Source of the DNA: Haliotis asinina
Lineage: Eukaryota > Mollusca > Gastropoda > Lepetellida > Haliotidae
NCBI RefSeq assembly: GCF_037392515.1
Contig: NC_090291.1
Span: 14,455,001 to 14,519,000, forward strand
Reading direction: 5' to 3'
DNA length: 64,000 nt
The notes below the pieces were generated by a model. The model was not told where the DNA came from. It ran no database searches and saw nothing but the letters and a program-made list of their open reading frames with translations. Below are positions 34,319-43,059 of the stretch, piece after piece. A program made the position numbers and the translations under genes. Position 1 is the stretch's first letter, and the number at the start of each line of letters is the position of its first letter.

Positions 34319-34769
34319 TCCAGTCACAGTAAAGAGTGCATCAGCGGCGTTTGAGGTTACTATTATGACAAGCAACGGACTGGGAAAAAGAGCGCCTTTG
34401 TACATCTGTATCAAAATACGACTGATATTGTTGTAACTTTCCATCACATTTCTACGTAAGACGATCTGGCATGGCAGTTAACACAGTTTCTATGTAGTTC
34501 AGTAGGATCGGTTCATCATACGAGGGTCCAACAAACCGCCGCATTGTCTGAATATTTACTGGGTCACGACAGTTCCACTCGCCTCCCTGGATTAAAAAGC
34601 CCGCGTTGCCGTGTACGTGCTGACAAACACGCTATGATATTTTATGGCCCATTTGATAACTATTAGGTGCATTGTTCTTATCCTTGCAACCGCACTCTTG
34701 ACGTGTGCAGCAAGCACCTATTTGAAGAACTAAGTTGCACAGATGACATGGGATATTGCGAAGCGTTAG

Positions 34770-34977
34770 TCTGTGAGTGAGTAAGGCTGGGTTTACACCG
34801 TTTTAGCAATATTCGAGGATTATGACTGGTCATCAGAAATGGGCCGCACATATTGTACCTCCGAGTGATAACCTTGGAGCATGGTGACCTCAACTCCTTG
34901 AAGTAAGCGATTCTGGTGTCCCCGCCCTTATATATTTGGAATATTGCTAAGAGCGTTGTACAAATAGATTCATTCAC
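34770..34977 (-). repeat. tRNA-derived SINE (family A), degenerate, with a plus-strand tail
   Basis: GTGAGTGAGTAAGGCTGG, TTTTAGCAATATTCGAGGAT and GCACATATTGTACCTC on the left. TTGGAATATTGCTAAGAGCG and TTCATTCACTCAC on the right point the other way. Confidence 0.5.
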
Positions 34978-35097
34978 TCACGAAGTGAGCGAAAATTGTG
35001 GTGGTACTGATTGTTGCTGCTGATGTTAGGAGTGAGTATACCTTTTCGCCACTTTTGATATATGTCATTAATATTTCGGCGATGGACATGAAGTTAG

Positions 35098-35245
35098 TGC
35101 CGTTTCTTTAAATACGCACTCGGCAATACTCCCCCGCAATGGCGACTTTCTGTAAATAATCGAGTCTGGACCAGACAAACCAGTGATCAACAGCATGAGC
35201 ATCCGTCACCGTACTTGAGATACGATGCCAAATGTCAACGAAGTG
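35098..35245 (-). repeat. SINE-B copy
   Basis: TACGCACTCGGCAATACTCC, TAAATAATCGAGTCTGGACC, AGTGATCAACAGCATGAGCA and GAGATACGATGCCAAATG. Confidence 0.8.
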
Positions 35246-35249
35246 AGTG

Positions 35250-35345
35250 AATGAATGAATTTCGCTTTTGACAACGTACCAATGTAGGAATTGAAACCGG
35301 GTTTTCGGCGTGACATTTGGCCGCTTTAACCACTAGGTTCCCCAC
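35250..35345 (-). repeat. tRNA-derived SINE head (family A)
   Basis: AATTGAAACCGGGTTTTCGG, CGTGACATTTGGCCGCTTTA and ACCACTAGGTTCCCC. Confidence 0.65.
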
Positions 35346-35495
35346 CGCCAATCTTCTTCTCAATAAATACGTTAGACTGCGTCGTAGTCACTGAACCATA
35401 ATAGTTTCCCTTCTGCATAGCCCTCCCTGCAATGCTATAGACCCGTACATGAAGCGAGTCTAGATATCCTCAGGTTCAGGTACTGAAATTCTCCG

Positions 35496-35648
35496 ACCCG
35501 TGAAGATCCGGGGTAGAATAGGCATCCGGCAGCCCATGCTTGCCATCAAAGGTGACTTTGCTTGTCGTAAGAGGAGACTAACGGGATCGGGTTGTCATTC
35601 TCGCTGACTTGGTTGACACATGTGATCAGTTCCCAGTTGCGCAGATCT
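35496..35648 (+). repeat. SINE-B, 3' truncated, with small internal duplication
   Basis: Full head CCGACCCGTGAAGATCCGGG, then GCCCATGCTTGCCATCAAAG followed by a second GCTTGTCGTAAGAGGAGACT. So the TGCTTG(T/C)C(G/A)T segment occurs twice. Confidence 0.8.
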
Positions 35649-36416
35649 TTCACATTCCCTACATTTTCCTTCATAAAATTTACAAAATATTATCTCTATA
35701 AACATATCACCTGACAAGGCGAATCAGGCATAGACATTTTAGAAGGGTTGGAAACTGTCCCATTCAAAATTCGTCTGGTATTTTATTACGTTTCCTTGAC
35801 TATAAGCTGACCAGAGTCAAAGTTACTTCCCTTCGCAAATTGCCACAGATAATACAGTCCCGGAACCTTTGGGGAACGACAAGTACAAAGACGGTAAGCA
35901 AGCTGAATAGCAATGCTTGAATATTATGCAGTGATGCTGCTGTTACTTGAGGTCGCCCGTGCATACACTCAGTACGTAATCTACGGATCTGTCAGAACTG
36001 AATCCAATATTAATACGGGCTAGGGTATATATGAACTGTAATGTGAATGGGTGACACTGACTCACTGGCGGTTGCCACAACACACGACATTAACAATAAC
36101 TGCATGTTGCTGAATGGTGGAACATTCACTTTATGAATCACCGTGGTTGTTGTTTGAGTATGTTACTGGGTGAATATGGATGTGTGCTCCCGTAGAATTG
36201 TTGACAGTGATTAATTCAAGTCATGTTTTCAACAGTGTCAAAATAACACCACTAGACGCTACGTACTGTAAAATCATAATGGATCGATAGTTCGGCCTTT
36301 TAGATAACGTTTTGGTGGTTTGATGTTCGACTGGCAAATCCACTGTCGCTTCCAGACTTCTCGAGCTATGAGAACAGAATCAAGGGAAGATAACACTTGC
36401 ACAGCAATTAAGCGAT

Positions 36417-36938
36417 ATGGTATTTTTTATTCAACGCTTCGATCAGTTTCTGTCAATGGTTGAAATGGAGAAGCATCTTCTCCAAAGGGGCTGCATTACG
36501 GGAATACTTATATGTATACTGTATTACCGAGAGAGTTTATATCAGAAAATGATAAAGATAAATATAGAGAACAAAAATATAAATCAACGTCTCAGCTATA
36601 TCGTGACGGAAACTAGTTCTACATTCGTGACAAATATATACGATTCAATAAACCCTGTCAACCTGTCAACGAAGGTTATCACATATTTGTTAGAACTAGA
36701 TCATGGAAAATTCAAAATCAACAATGTTACGGAAGTTATACCAGAACACTGGGGGACCGTGGGGACAATACATCTGCTTCCTTCCCAAGATGGACATATA
36801 CCACCCCTACAGATGCTAGCGAATGCATGTCATGTTGGCCATTTGGCTACATATACAAACATACCCCGATTAGACACGGTGATAGATAAAACGAAGACGT
36901 GCATGAATGAGGTAAAATGGAAAAAAAACCAGAACTAG
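36417..36938 (+). CDS. Unassigned 173-codon open frame
   Basis: Longest open frame in the window after the TRIM-like gene and the transposase frame. It runs from an ATG at 36417. I recognise no domain. Visible points: a short hydrophobic stretch (residues about 26-37, CITGILICILYY), several N-X-S/T sites, no signal peptide at the very start and no coiled coil. It has no strong splice context and no paralogue in the window. It could be a real intronless gene, a fossil fragment or chance in AT-rich DNA. Confidence 0.25.
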   Translation: MVFFIQRFDQFLSMVEMEKHLLQRGCITGILICILYYRESLYQKMIKINIENKNINQRLSYIVTETSSTFVTNIYDSINPVNLSTKVITYLLELDHGKFKINNVTEVIPEHWGTVGTIHLLPSQDGHIPPLQMLANACHVGHLATYTNIPRLDTVIDKTKTCMNEVKWKKNQN

Positions 36939-37025
36939 TCAGGATTTGTTAATGAATGAAAGAGAATACAATTACGCTGATCTATCAACTTGTCGTGACG
37001 AGCACCATTAATTTACACATATGCA

Positions 37026-37258
37026 CAGAGACCCGTAAAGATCCACATTAGAATTGACACCCTATGCCTGTCGTAAGAAGCGACTAAAGGGATCGGGTGG
37101 TCAGGTTCTCTGACTTGGTTGATGTGTCACTGTATCCCCATTTTGTAGATCAATAATAGTTTTGCTGATCAGCTGATTGGTGCAGACTCAAACATTTACA
37201 AACCGCAACCACCAGCTGGGTTATCACTTAGTGCGTTGTGAAACTAAACTCACCCATT
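37026..37258 (+). repeat. SINE-B, near full length
   Basis: AGACCCGTAAAGATCCACAT, GCCTGTCGTAAGAAGCGACT, GGGATCGGGTGGTCAGG and GCGTTGTGAAACTAAACTCA. Confidence 0.85.
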
Positions 37259-37259
37259 C

Positions 37260-37948
37260 TCATAAGCTGTTTAGTGGTTTCTTCACAGTATGATCTTAGC
37301 TGTAATATCACGGATGTTGTCACTATTGCGAAAACATAACTGTAGACGTAAACAAGTGCATCAATTTGCAGACTTGACCAAAACACATATTTACATCCAG
37401 TCAAATGAGAACTGATCTGATCCAGTACGAGATAAAGACCTGTGTGGATCCAGTACACATAAAGTCTTCACTCGCACCAAAAGTTCGGTCTGTCATACGT
37501 TCAGGTATGTTCATTGTTTTACGTTAACTGCTTCTTTCTTTGACTTGGTGAGGTTCAGAGTGCAAGTACATATTTCTGTTTGGTAGTTAGTAAATTATTC
37601 CAAACAACAAAACAACATGAACATTCTGAATGAATTACTTCAAAATCAATAATTACAAAGTACAAGAATAAAATGTTCAATTCACAAAACCTCCCAATAA
37701 TATTACCTTAGTATGCATTGAAATATATTTTAATAGCCAACAGTACTACTCTGTTGAAAACTGCAAGAGCTAATGTCTCCAAAACGGAAGCAGTGACGAC
37801 CAATGTGCTCTGATGAGGAGCGTCACTAACATAAAGTTATAACCTTTTGACAACAGATGTCTTTAATGTATGAAATTATAAACTGATGGAACCAAACATT
37901 TTTTTTCTGCATAGACAAAAAGCAGTGCCCAAAATGGCATTTGTCTTG
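37260..37948. other. Intergenic, nothing recognised
   Basis: AT-rich, no gene supported. Confidence 0.45.
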
Positions 37949-37949
37949 T

Positions 37950-38127
37950 AGTGAGTGAGAGAATGAGTGGACAAGTGGGTGAGTATGGTTTTACGTCGCT
38001 TTTAGCAATACTCCAGCAATATCACAGCGAGGACACCAGAAATGGGTTTCACACATTATACCCATGTGGGGAATGAACTCGGGTTTTCGGTGTGACGAGC
38101 GATCGCTTCTACCACTAGACTACCCCC
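37950..38127 (-). repeat. tRNA-derived SINE (family A) just upstream of the TRIM-like gene
   Basis: GAGTGAGAGAATGAGTGG, TTTTACGTCGCTTTTAGCAA, GGGTTTCACACATTATACCC, ATGTGGGGAATGAACTCGGG and CCACTAGACTACCCCC. It ends 77 bp before the ATG at 38205, so it sits in the proximal promoter or 5' leader. Confidence 0.85.
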
Positions 38128-38204
38128 ATCCCACTCCAGTTTTCTTTTAAGGATCACCCTTACTCACACGTTTTACAATACATAATTATATTTTTCTGCG
38201 AACT

Positions 38205-39131
38205 ATGGCTGCAAGTGGAATAGCAGATGAAGATATGCAGTGCCCAATATGTACCGAGGTATTTGGAGACCCAAAAATGCTACCCTGTACACATCGAATA
38301 AGCAAATCATGCTTAAACCAATTTATTGCGTCAAGACCTATTGCAAATAAAGCACCTTGTCCTTTATGCAACCAGCCGTACAAAATCCCAAAGAGTGGAT
38401 ACGGAGACTATGCATCGCGCTTCCGTACTGATGAAATTCTCCAGAGTATTATAGAAGAGAAGCAGCGGATGAAGCGGATGATTACAGATCGCCCAGTCAG
38501 CGTTTGTTCCTCGCACAATGCAATCAAAAGTATGTTTTGCTTTTCCTGCAACAAACTTGAATGTGTTGACTGCATTGCAATGAGACATAAATGGTGTCAG
38601 TGTAAACTCCCGTGGAAAGATGACATTCCGCACATACAGAACAAAGCTACAGGTCATTTAGGTGTAGTGCAGCCTCTTTTGAAATACGTCTGCAGTTCAT
38701 TGGTTCGGATACGTGACCAGAAACAGAAAGCGTTGGACAACTATTCAGCAGTTGTGTTTGCTATCGATACCCAGAAAAGTACATGGGTTAGTTTAGTTGA
38801 GGACCATTACGCACCCCTTGAGCAGCTAGTCACCAGAGCCCATAAACATAACATGGCCCAAGTAAACACAATCCTGTCCGAGTTGCAACAGTCACAGCGA
38901 GCCCTGGAAGACTTCCAGTCTTCTTTGCACAAGATTACTTCCTATGTTTCAGTTGACGCGCTATTTCAGGAGGAAGGCAATTACGGTAACAAACCGCCCG
39001 ATCTGGAATCAGTGCGTGGGTTGATGGGAAGGAAGCTGACAATAGAATCACTGAAATTTTCGCCGCTTCCAGTACCTCGCTTTCCAAAACAGAAGAGGAA
39101 AACAGTACTTGGAGAAGTCAGAAGTGGCTAG
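38205..39131 (+). CDS. TRIM-like RING/B-box/coiled-coil protein, single exon
   Basis: 308 residues with the RBCC order of TRIM-family E3 ubiquitin ligases, which act in the cytosol or nucleus and are often involved in innate signalling. RING: C13-x2-C16, C28-T-H30, C36, C52-x2-C55. The ligand expected near 33 (usually Cys in CGHxFC) is Ser33 (PCTHRISKSC). B-box 2: C101, H104, C112, C115, C120, C123, H128 and C131 where His is usual. Residues about 160-245 form a Gln/Leu-rich coiled coil. The basic C-terminus (residues about 284-303) follows. There is no NHL, SPRY or filamin domain, so it is shorter than most TRIMs. The start is the ATG after an AT-rich leader with a TATA-like stretch (AATTATATTTTT). 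It may be an RBCC-only gene or a retrocopy. E3 activity is uncertain given the altered RING. Confidence 0.85.
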   Translation: MAASGIADEDMQCPICTEVFGDPKMLPCTHRISKSCLNQFIASRPIANKAPCPLCNQPYKIPKSGYGDYASRFRTDEILQSIIEEKQRMKRMITDRPVSVCSSHNAIKSMFCFSCNKLECVDCIAMRHKWCQCKLPWKDDIPHIQNKATGHLGVVQPLLKYVCSSLVRIRDQKQKALDNYSAVVFAIDTQKSTWVSLVEDHYAPLEQLVTRAHKHNMAQVNTILSELQQSQRALEDFQSSLHKITSYVSVDALFQEEGNYGNKPPDLESVRGLMGRKLTIESLKFSPLPVPRFPKQKRKTVLGEVRSG

Positions 39132-39352
39132 GGGGTAGTACCTGTTCATAAGGATACATTGAGCACAAGGACATTACTACTTATCATGTCTGGATGTTTG
39201 ATTACCATCCTTTTGGCAAGATGGTGTCGTGTACATGTATCAGACTGACTGGAAATATTTGGAATGGAAAAATTAGTTGGATGCGGACGACAAGGTCTTC
39301 CAGACCGCTCAGAGTTGTGTCTACTAGGCATGCCAAAAGAATGTGACGTCTG

Positions 39353-39490
39353 GTTCAGGTAGCCGAGTGGGTAAAGTGTTCGCTATTCACGCCGAGAAGT
39401 AGGGTTCGATTCCCCACATGCTTACACACTGTGGAGCCCGTTTCTGGTGCCTTAGGCTGTGATATTGCTCGAATATTGCTAAGAACTATA
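39353..39490 (+). repeat. tRNA-derived SINE (family A)
   Basis: CAGGTAGCCGAGTGGGTAAA, GTGTTCGCTATTCACGCCGA, GGGTTCGATTCCCCACATG and TGATATTGCTCGAATATTGC. Confidence 0.85.
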
Positions 39491-39675
39491 ATCACCTGCT
39501 GACTTGAATCCCGGTAGACTCAGATTTATGGTTCTTGCCTCTTCACCTTCATTCACTTGCTGATTTGATTTATCCCTCCATACAGCTGAGTCGCTTTGAA
39601 ATGACCCTTAAAGCCTTTAGCTTGAAAATAGCATTTAACCGTTTGTCTGACTTCTTATTGTTTGAGTGGATGATT

Positions 39676-39912
39676 GGGTGAGTTCGGCTTTACGCCGTAC
39701 TCAACAATGTTTCAGTTATACCGTGGCGATCTGTAAATAATAGAATCTGGACCAGACAATCCTGTGATCAACTGCACAGGCATTGATGTACACAAGTGGG
39801 ATACGATGACGTTATAACCAAGTCAGCGAGCCTGATCACTCGATCCCTTCATTCGCCTCTTAAGACAATCTTGGATCACTGAAAACCAATTCTATCCCTT
39901 CCTTAACGGGTC
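39676..39912 (-). repeat. SINE-B, near full length
   Basis: GGTGAGTTCGGCTTTACGCC, AATCTGGACCAGACAATCC, CAAGTCAGCGAGCCTGATCA and CCTTAACGGGTCATG. Confidence 0.85.
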
Positions 39913-40021
39913 ATGTCTGCAAGGGACAGGTCGCGGACAGGATATATTCCAGTGACTGGATGTAAATATGTGTTTGAATCATTAAAAAAAAGCTAAAAAG
40001 CTTCAAAAGCTTCAAAAGCTT

Positions 40022-40034
40022 TGACCTTTGACCT
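40022..40034 (-). promoter_or_regulatory. Perfect DR1 nuclear-receptor motif
   Basis: TGACCTTTGACCT, which on the minus strand is AGGTCAAAGGTCA, the DR1 consensus used by HNF4 and RXR heterodimers. A short AAGCTTCAAAAGCTTCAAAAGC repeat precedes it. Function is inferred only from the motif. Confidence 0.3.
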
Positions 40035-40039
40035 TTCTG

Positions 40040-41190
40040 TATATGCTCGTGTTTCCCCCATAGATGGTAACATCCATTTATAGCGTCTGTAGTGATTCAG
40101 GGCAGACCATACAGATTTACGAAGGGCATATGCATGGGAAGGTGGAATGTATAAAGTGCACACAGCTACTGCATAGTATATACAATTAAAACGAATGACA
40201 ACAGCTTAAAAATTACTATTGAGATATGCGCCTCTATATATGACATTTCGTCTGATTAAAATAGTAGATCCTCTAGGTGATGTGTAACCCACAGCGGAAT
40301 ATAAATGGTGGCACGTGTTCTGACTCTGTTAAAAAGAATTGTATGTATTCTAGAGACACATTGTGACGGTTAATGATCTAGAATTTGTAGTTAAAATTCT
40401 TCCGATGTCCTCTGATATACCACTGCACTATTGTGGACACATGAGTCCTGGTGACTCAATTGGAAATCTCTCTCATGAATTCTGAAGATAAACTATACCT
40501 CCTCTTGTCCTGCTATGACAGTATACATGTAACATCCATGCCTAGTGGTCCAAATACGTTCTGAAGAGGAACCTCTGAATAGTGAATGGCCTGGGTTTTT
40601 AGTATTTTTTCTTCTATTCAGTCTTTTTTTCTTTGTGTCGTTGTCGGGTGAATAGCGCCTGAATATCTTATTTGACTCTGTCTACCGCCGGGTACTCAGA
40701 CATGCGTGGCGAGTGAATGCTTGAACCACTTGGATACCCAGCTCCCTGTACGGTTTGAATCATGTCAGATCATATGTCAGATCATATAGCTGTTGTGCCT
40801 GAGAACGATGTTTGGAGCTGTTACAAATGCCTGTCATCTATTTTGTCATTACCCCAAATAAAGGGAAAGTGAATAACAAAGCGGAAGTAATACTGTCTTA
40901 GACACAGTCTTGTACATTTATTCTTACAGAAACATGAGTAAGTGTGCAAACGTGTTTCCAGTATAATTTTAAAAGTCGCAAAAATCAAAAGTTCTTGGCT
41001 TCTTCGGTAAAATGAACTTAAAGCCATATCTGCACTGTGAAGAAACTTTCCCAGTAACTGCCATTATTGTAACAAGTCCCCCGAATCTGGACCAACAGAG
41101 CTATAACAAATATTAAAAAAACAAACTATCCCTTAAATAAAACGTGACATAGGAGAATCATGACCCCCATCTAAATTGCCCACCAAAGGA
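40040..41190. other. Intergenic, nothing recognised
   Basis: No gene supported. A short duplication of TCAGATCATATG lies near 40765-40790. Confidence 0.45.
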
Positions 41191-41199
41191 GACAACGTG

Positions 41200-42255
41200 A
41201 CGTGTTAACGCGTATCTCAGTTGAACAGTTGTGCCAATGTCTTTAAATTAGGTGACAGCCTACATTGGGGGATGAAGCAGACACCAGTGTAGTTTTGGTG
41301 TCCTTGACCTTATTTTCAAACTCACCATGACACTTTGACCACTTTACAAACTCTTGTTAAAAAATTTTTCATGAACGTTTGTACCCAATATGTTCCAATT
41401 TGATGACAGCCTATATTTGGAGACACCAGTTGAATTGGGTGACCTTGACCTTTTCTTCCACGACACTTTTACCTCTTTTGAAACTTACGTTAACGCGGTA
41501 TCTCATGGACAGTTGTATCCACTGTTTTCAAATCTAGTTAGACCCTACACCGGGCGATTATGCAGACACAGGTTGATTTGGGTGACAGCAGCCGTATTTC
41601 CCAGGTCACCACGGCATTGTAAACACATTTCAAACATTGTTTACAAACGATATCTCAATGAAGGCCCAGTGTCTTCAAAGCTGGGGACTGTCTCCCCTGT
41701 GGGATTTTGGTGACATTGCCCTTATCTTCAAGGTCACTAGAATATTTGGCGCTTTTTAAACTTTCCTTATCATGTTATCTCATGGATTTCAAATTTGGTG
41801 ATAACGTACATTTTGGGATTATGCAGACACCAGTTGATATGAGTTACCTTGATCTTATCTTCAAGGCCACAAGGACACTTTGACCACTTTTTAAACTTTT
41901 GTTGACACGATATCTCATGAACTGTGGCGCCCAGTGCCTTCAAATGATGTGACAGTCTACATTCGGGGCTATGCAGATACCGTTGGATTTGGATGACATT
42001 GATCTCATCTACAAGGTCACCAAGACACTTTGCCTACTTTTTAAACTTTTGTTAACATGATATCTCATGAATTCTTGTACCCGATGCATACAAATTTGGT
42101 GATAGCCTACATTAAGGGATTTTGTAGACACCAGTTGATTTGGGTGACATTGACCTTATTTTTTTCACCTTATTTTCAAGATCACAACAACACTTTGACT
42201 ACTTTTCGAACATGATATCTCATAAAACACTGCACCCCCCCAATGTCTTCAATAT
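41200..42255. repeat. Degenerate tandem repeat, about 150-bp unit
   Basis: About seven diverged units. The recurring order is TATCTCATGAAC, TTGT(A/G)CCCAATGT, CTTCAAATTTGGTGACAGCC, TACATT..GGGATTATGCAG, ACACCAGTTGATTTGGGTGA, CCTTGACCTTAT and CTTCAAGGTCACC..GACACT. The GACAGCC anchor falls near 41254, 41404, 41954 and 42104, with diverged anchors near 41541 and 41801. The units carry TGACCTTGA or TCAAGGTCA (for example 41440-41448, 41728-41736). It is not a coding repeat. Confidence 0.85.
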
Positions 42256-42309
42256 TTTTACATTTTTACATGTATACACCCGGGTTTATATATGTGAAGA
42301 ACATGTATA

Positions 42310-42486
42310 CATCCGGGTTTGAATTGGTCTCCAGAAACTATGCCTGTCGCGAGAGGCGACTAAAGGGATCGGAAGGTCGGCCTGTTGACTTAATTCGTTC
42401 ATGACATCGTATACCAACAGCATAGCTCGATGCTCATGCTGTTGCCCACTGGATTGTATGGTTCAGACTCGATTATGTTCGGTGCG
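42310..42486 (+). repeat. SINE-B copy
   Basis: TTTGAATTGGTCTCCAGAAA, CTGTCGCGAGAGGCGACTAA, ATCGATGCTCATGC-like core and TCAGACTCGATTATGTTCGG. Confidence 0.75.
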
Positions 42487-42559
42487 GTAACGACCTGAAC
42501 TTTTCACCCAACTGTAATGCAAGACACTTTTCGTAAAAAAACATGGTGTGATGTATATG

Positions 42560-42645
42560 TATACGTGTGGTTTTTTTGTTTTTTGTTGTTTTTTGTTTGT
42601 TTGGTTTTTTTTGGTTTTTTTGTTTTTGTTTTTTGGGCGGGATTT
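42560..42645. repeat. T/G low-complexity block
   Basis: Runs of TTTTTTG on the plus strand. Three similar blocks occur at about 45080-45220, 57740-57960 and 61725-61795. Confidence 0.8.
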
Positions 42646-42737
42646 AATGATAACAAGCGCGGATCATTTGAGGAATTTATTATCAGCTATATATATTGCA
42701 GACTGGTGTCAGATTCTGAAAAGGTACATGAAAGAGC

Positions 42738-42890
42738 AAGTGGGCGAGTGAGTATGGTTTTACGCTTCTTTTAGCAACATTTTATCTATATCAGCGCGGA
42801 TTAAACTGCCTAAGGGTTGGGCTTCATATTTTGTATCCAAGTGGGGAATGGAACCCGGGTCTTCGGCGTAACAAGCGGGCACCTTCACCA
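42738..42890 (-). repeat. tRNA-derived SINE (family A), diverged
   Basis: GGGCGAGTGAGTATGGTTTT, ACGCTTCTTTTAGCAACATT, GTGGGGAATGGAACCCGGGT and CTTCGGCGTAACAAGCGGGC. Confidence 0.75.
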
Positions 42891-42976
42891 GACTTACTTG
42901 TAGGACATCCACAACAGATTGCTCTGTAATTAGACCGATAAGATGGGAATTTCACACGATGTCGTCACACATTCCT

Positions 42977-43059
42977 GATATTACTCCAGTGGGCTCACAG
43001 TCTTGTCACTGACGCTGTCTCCGTGGTGGCCAACAGCGGCGGCCTCAGTGTTGACCAGA
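42977..43059 (+). promoter_or_regulatory. Conserved leader upstream of gene A start
   Basis: This stretch matches the leader of gene B (about 53910-54002) through GGCTCACAG and GTGGTGGC(C/T)AACAGCGGC. It stays open in the frame of the downstream ATG back to a stop at 42976-42978, but contains no upstream ATG. It may be 5' UTR, core promoter or, if an upstream exon supplies a start, coding. Confidence 0.45.

Noticed and set aside
38364-38657. Minus-strand frame inside the TRIM-like gene
   Set aside because: Shadow of the plus-strand coding exon with RING and B-box motifs.
43003-43059. Start of gene A at a TTG (43003)
   Set aside because: TTG is not expected as a start in an animal gene. ATG at 43060 begins a good signal peptide. 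The conserved upstream frame is reported separately.
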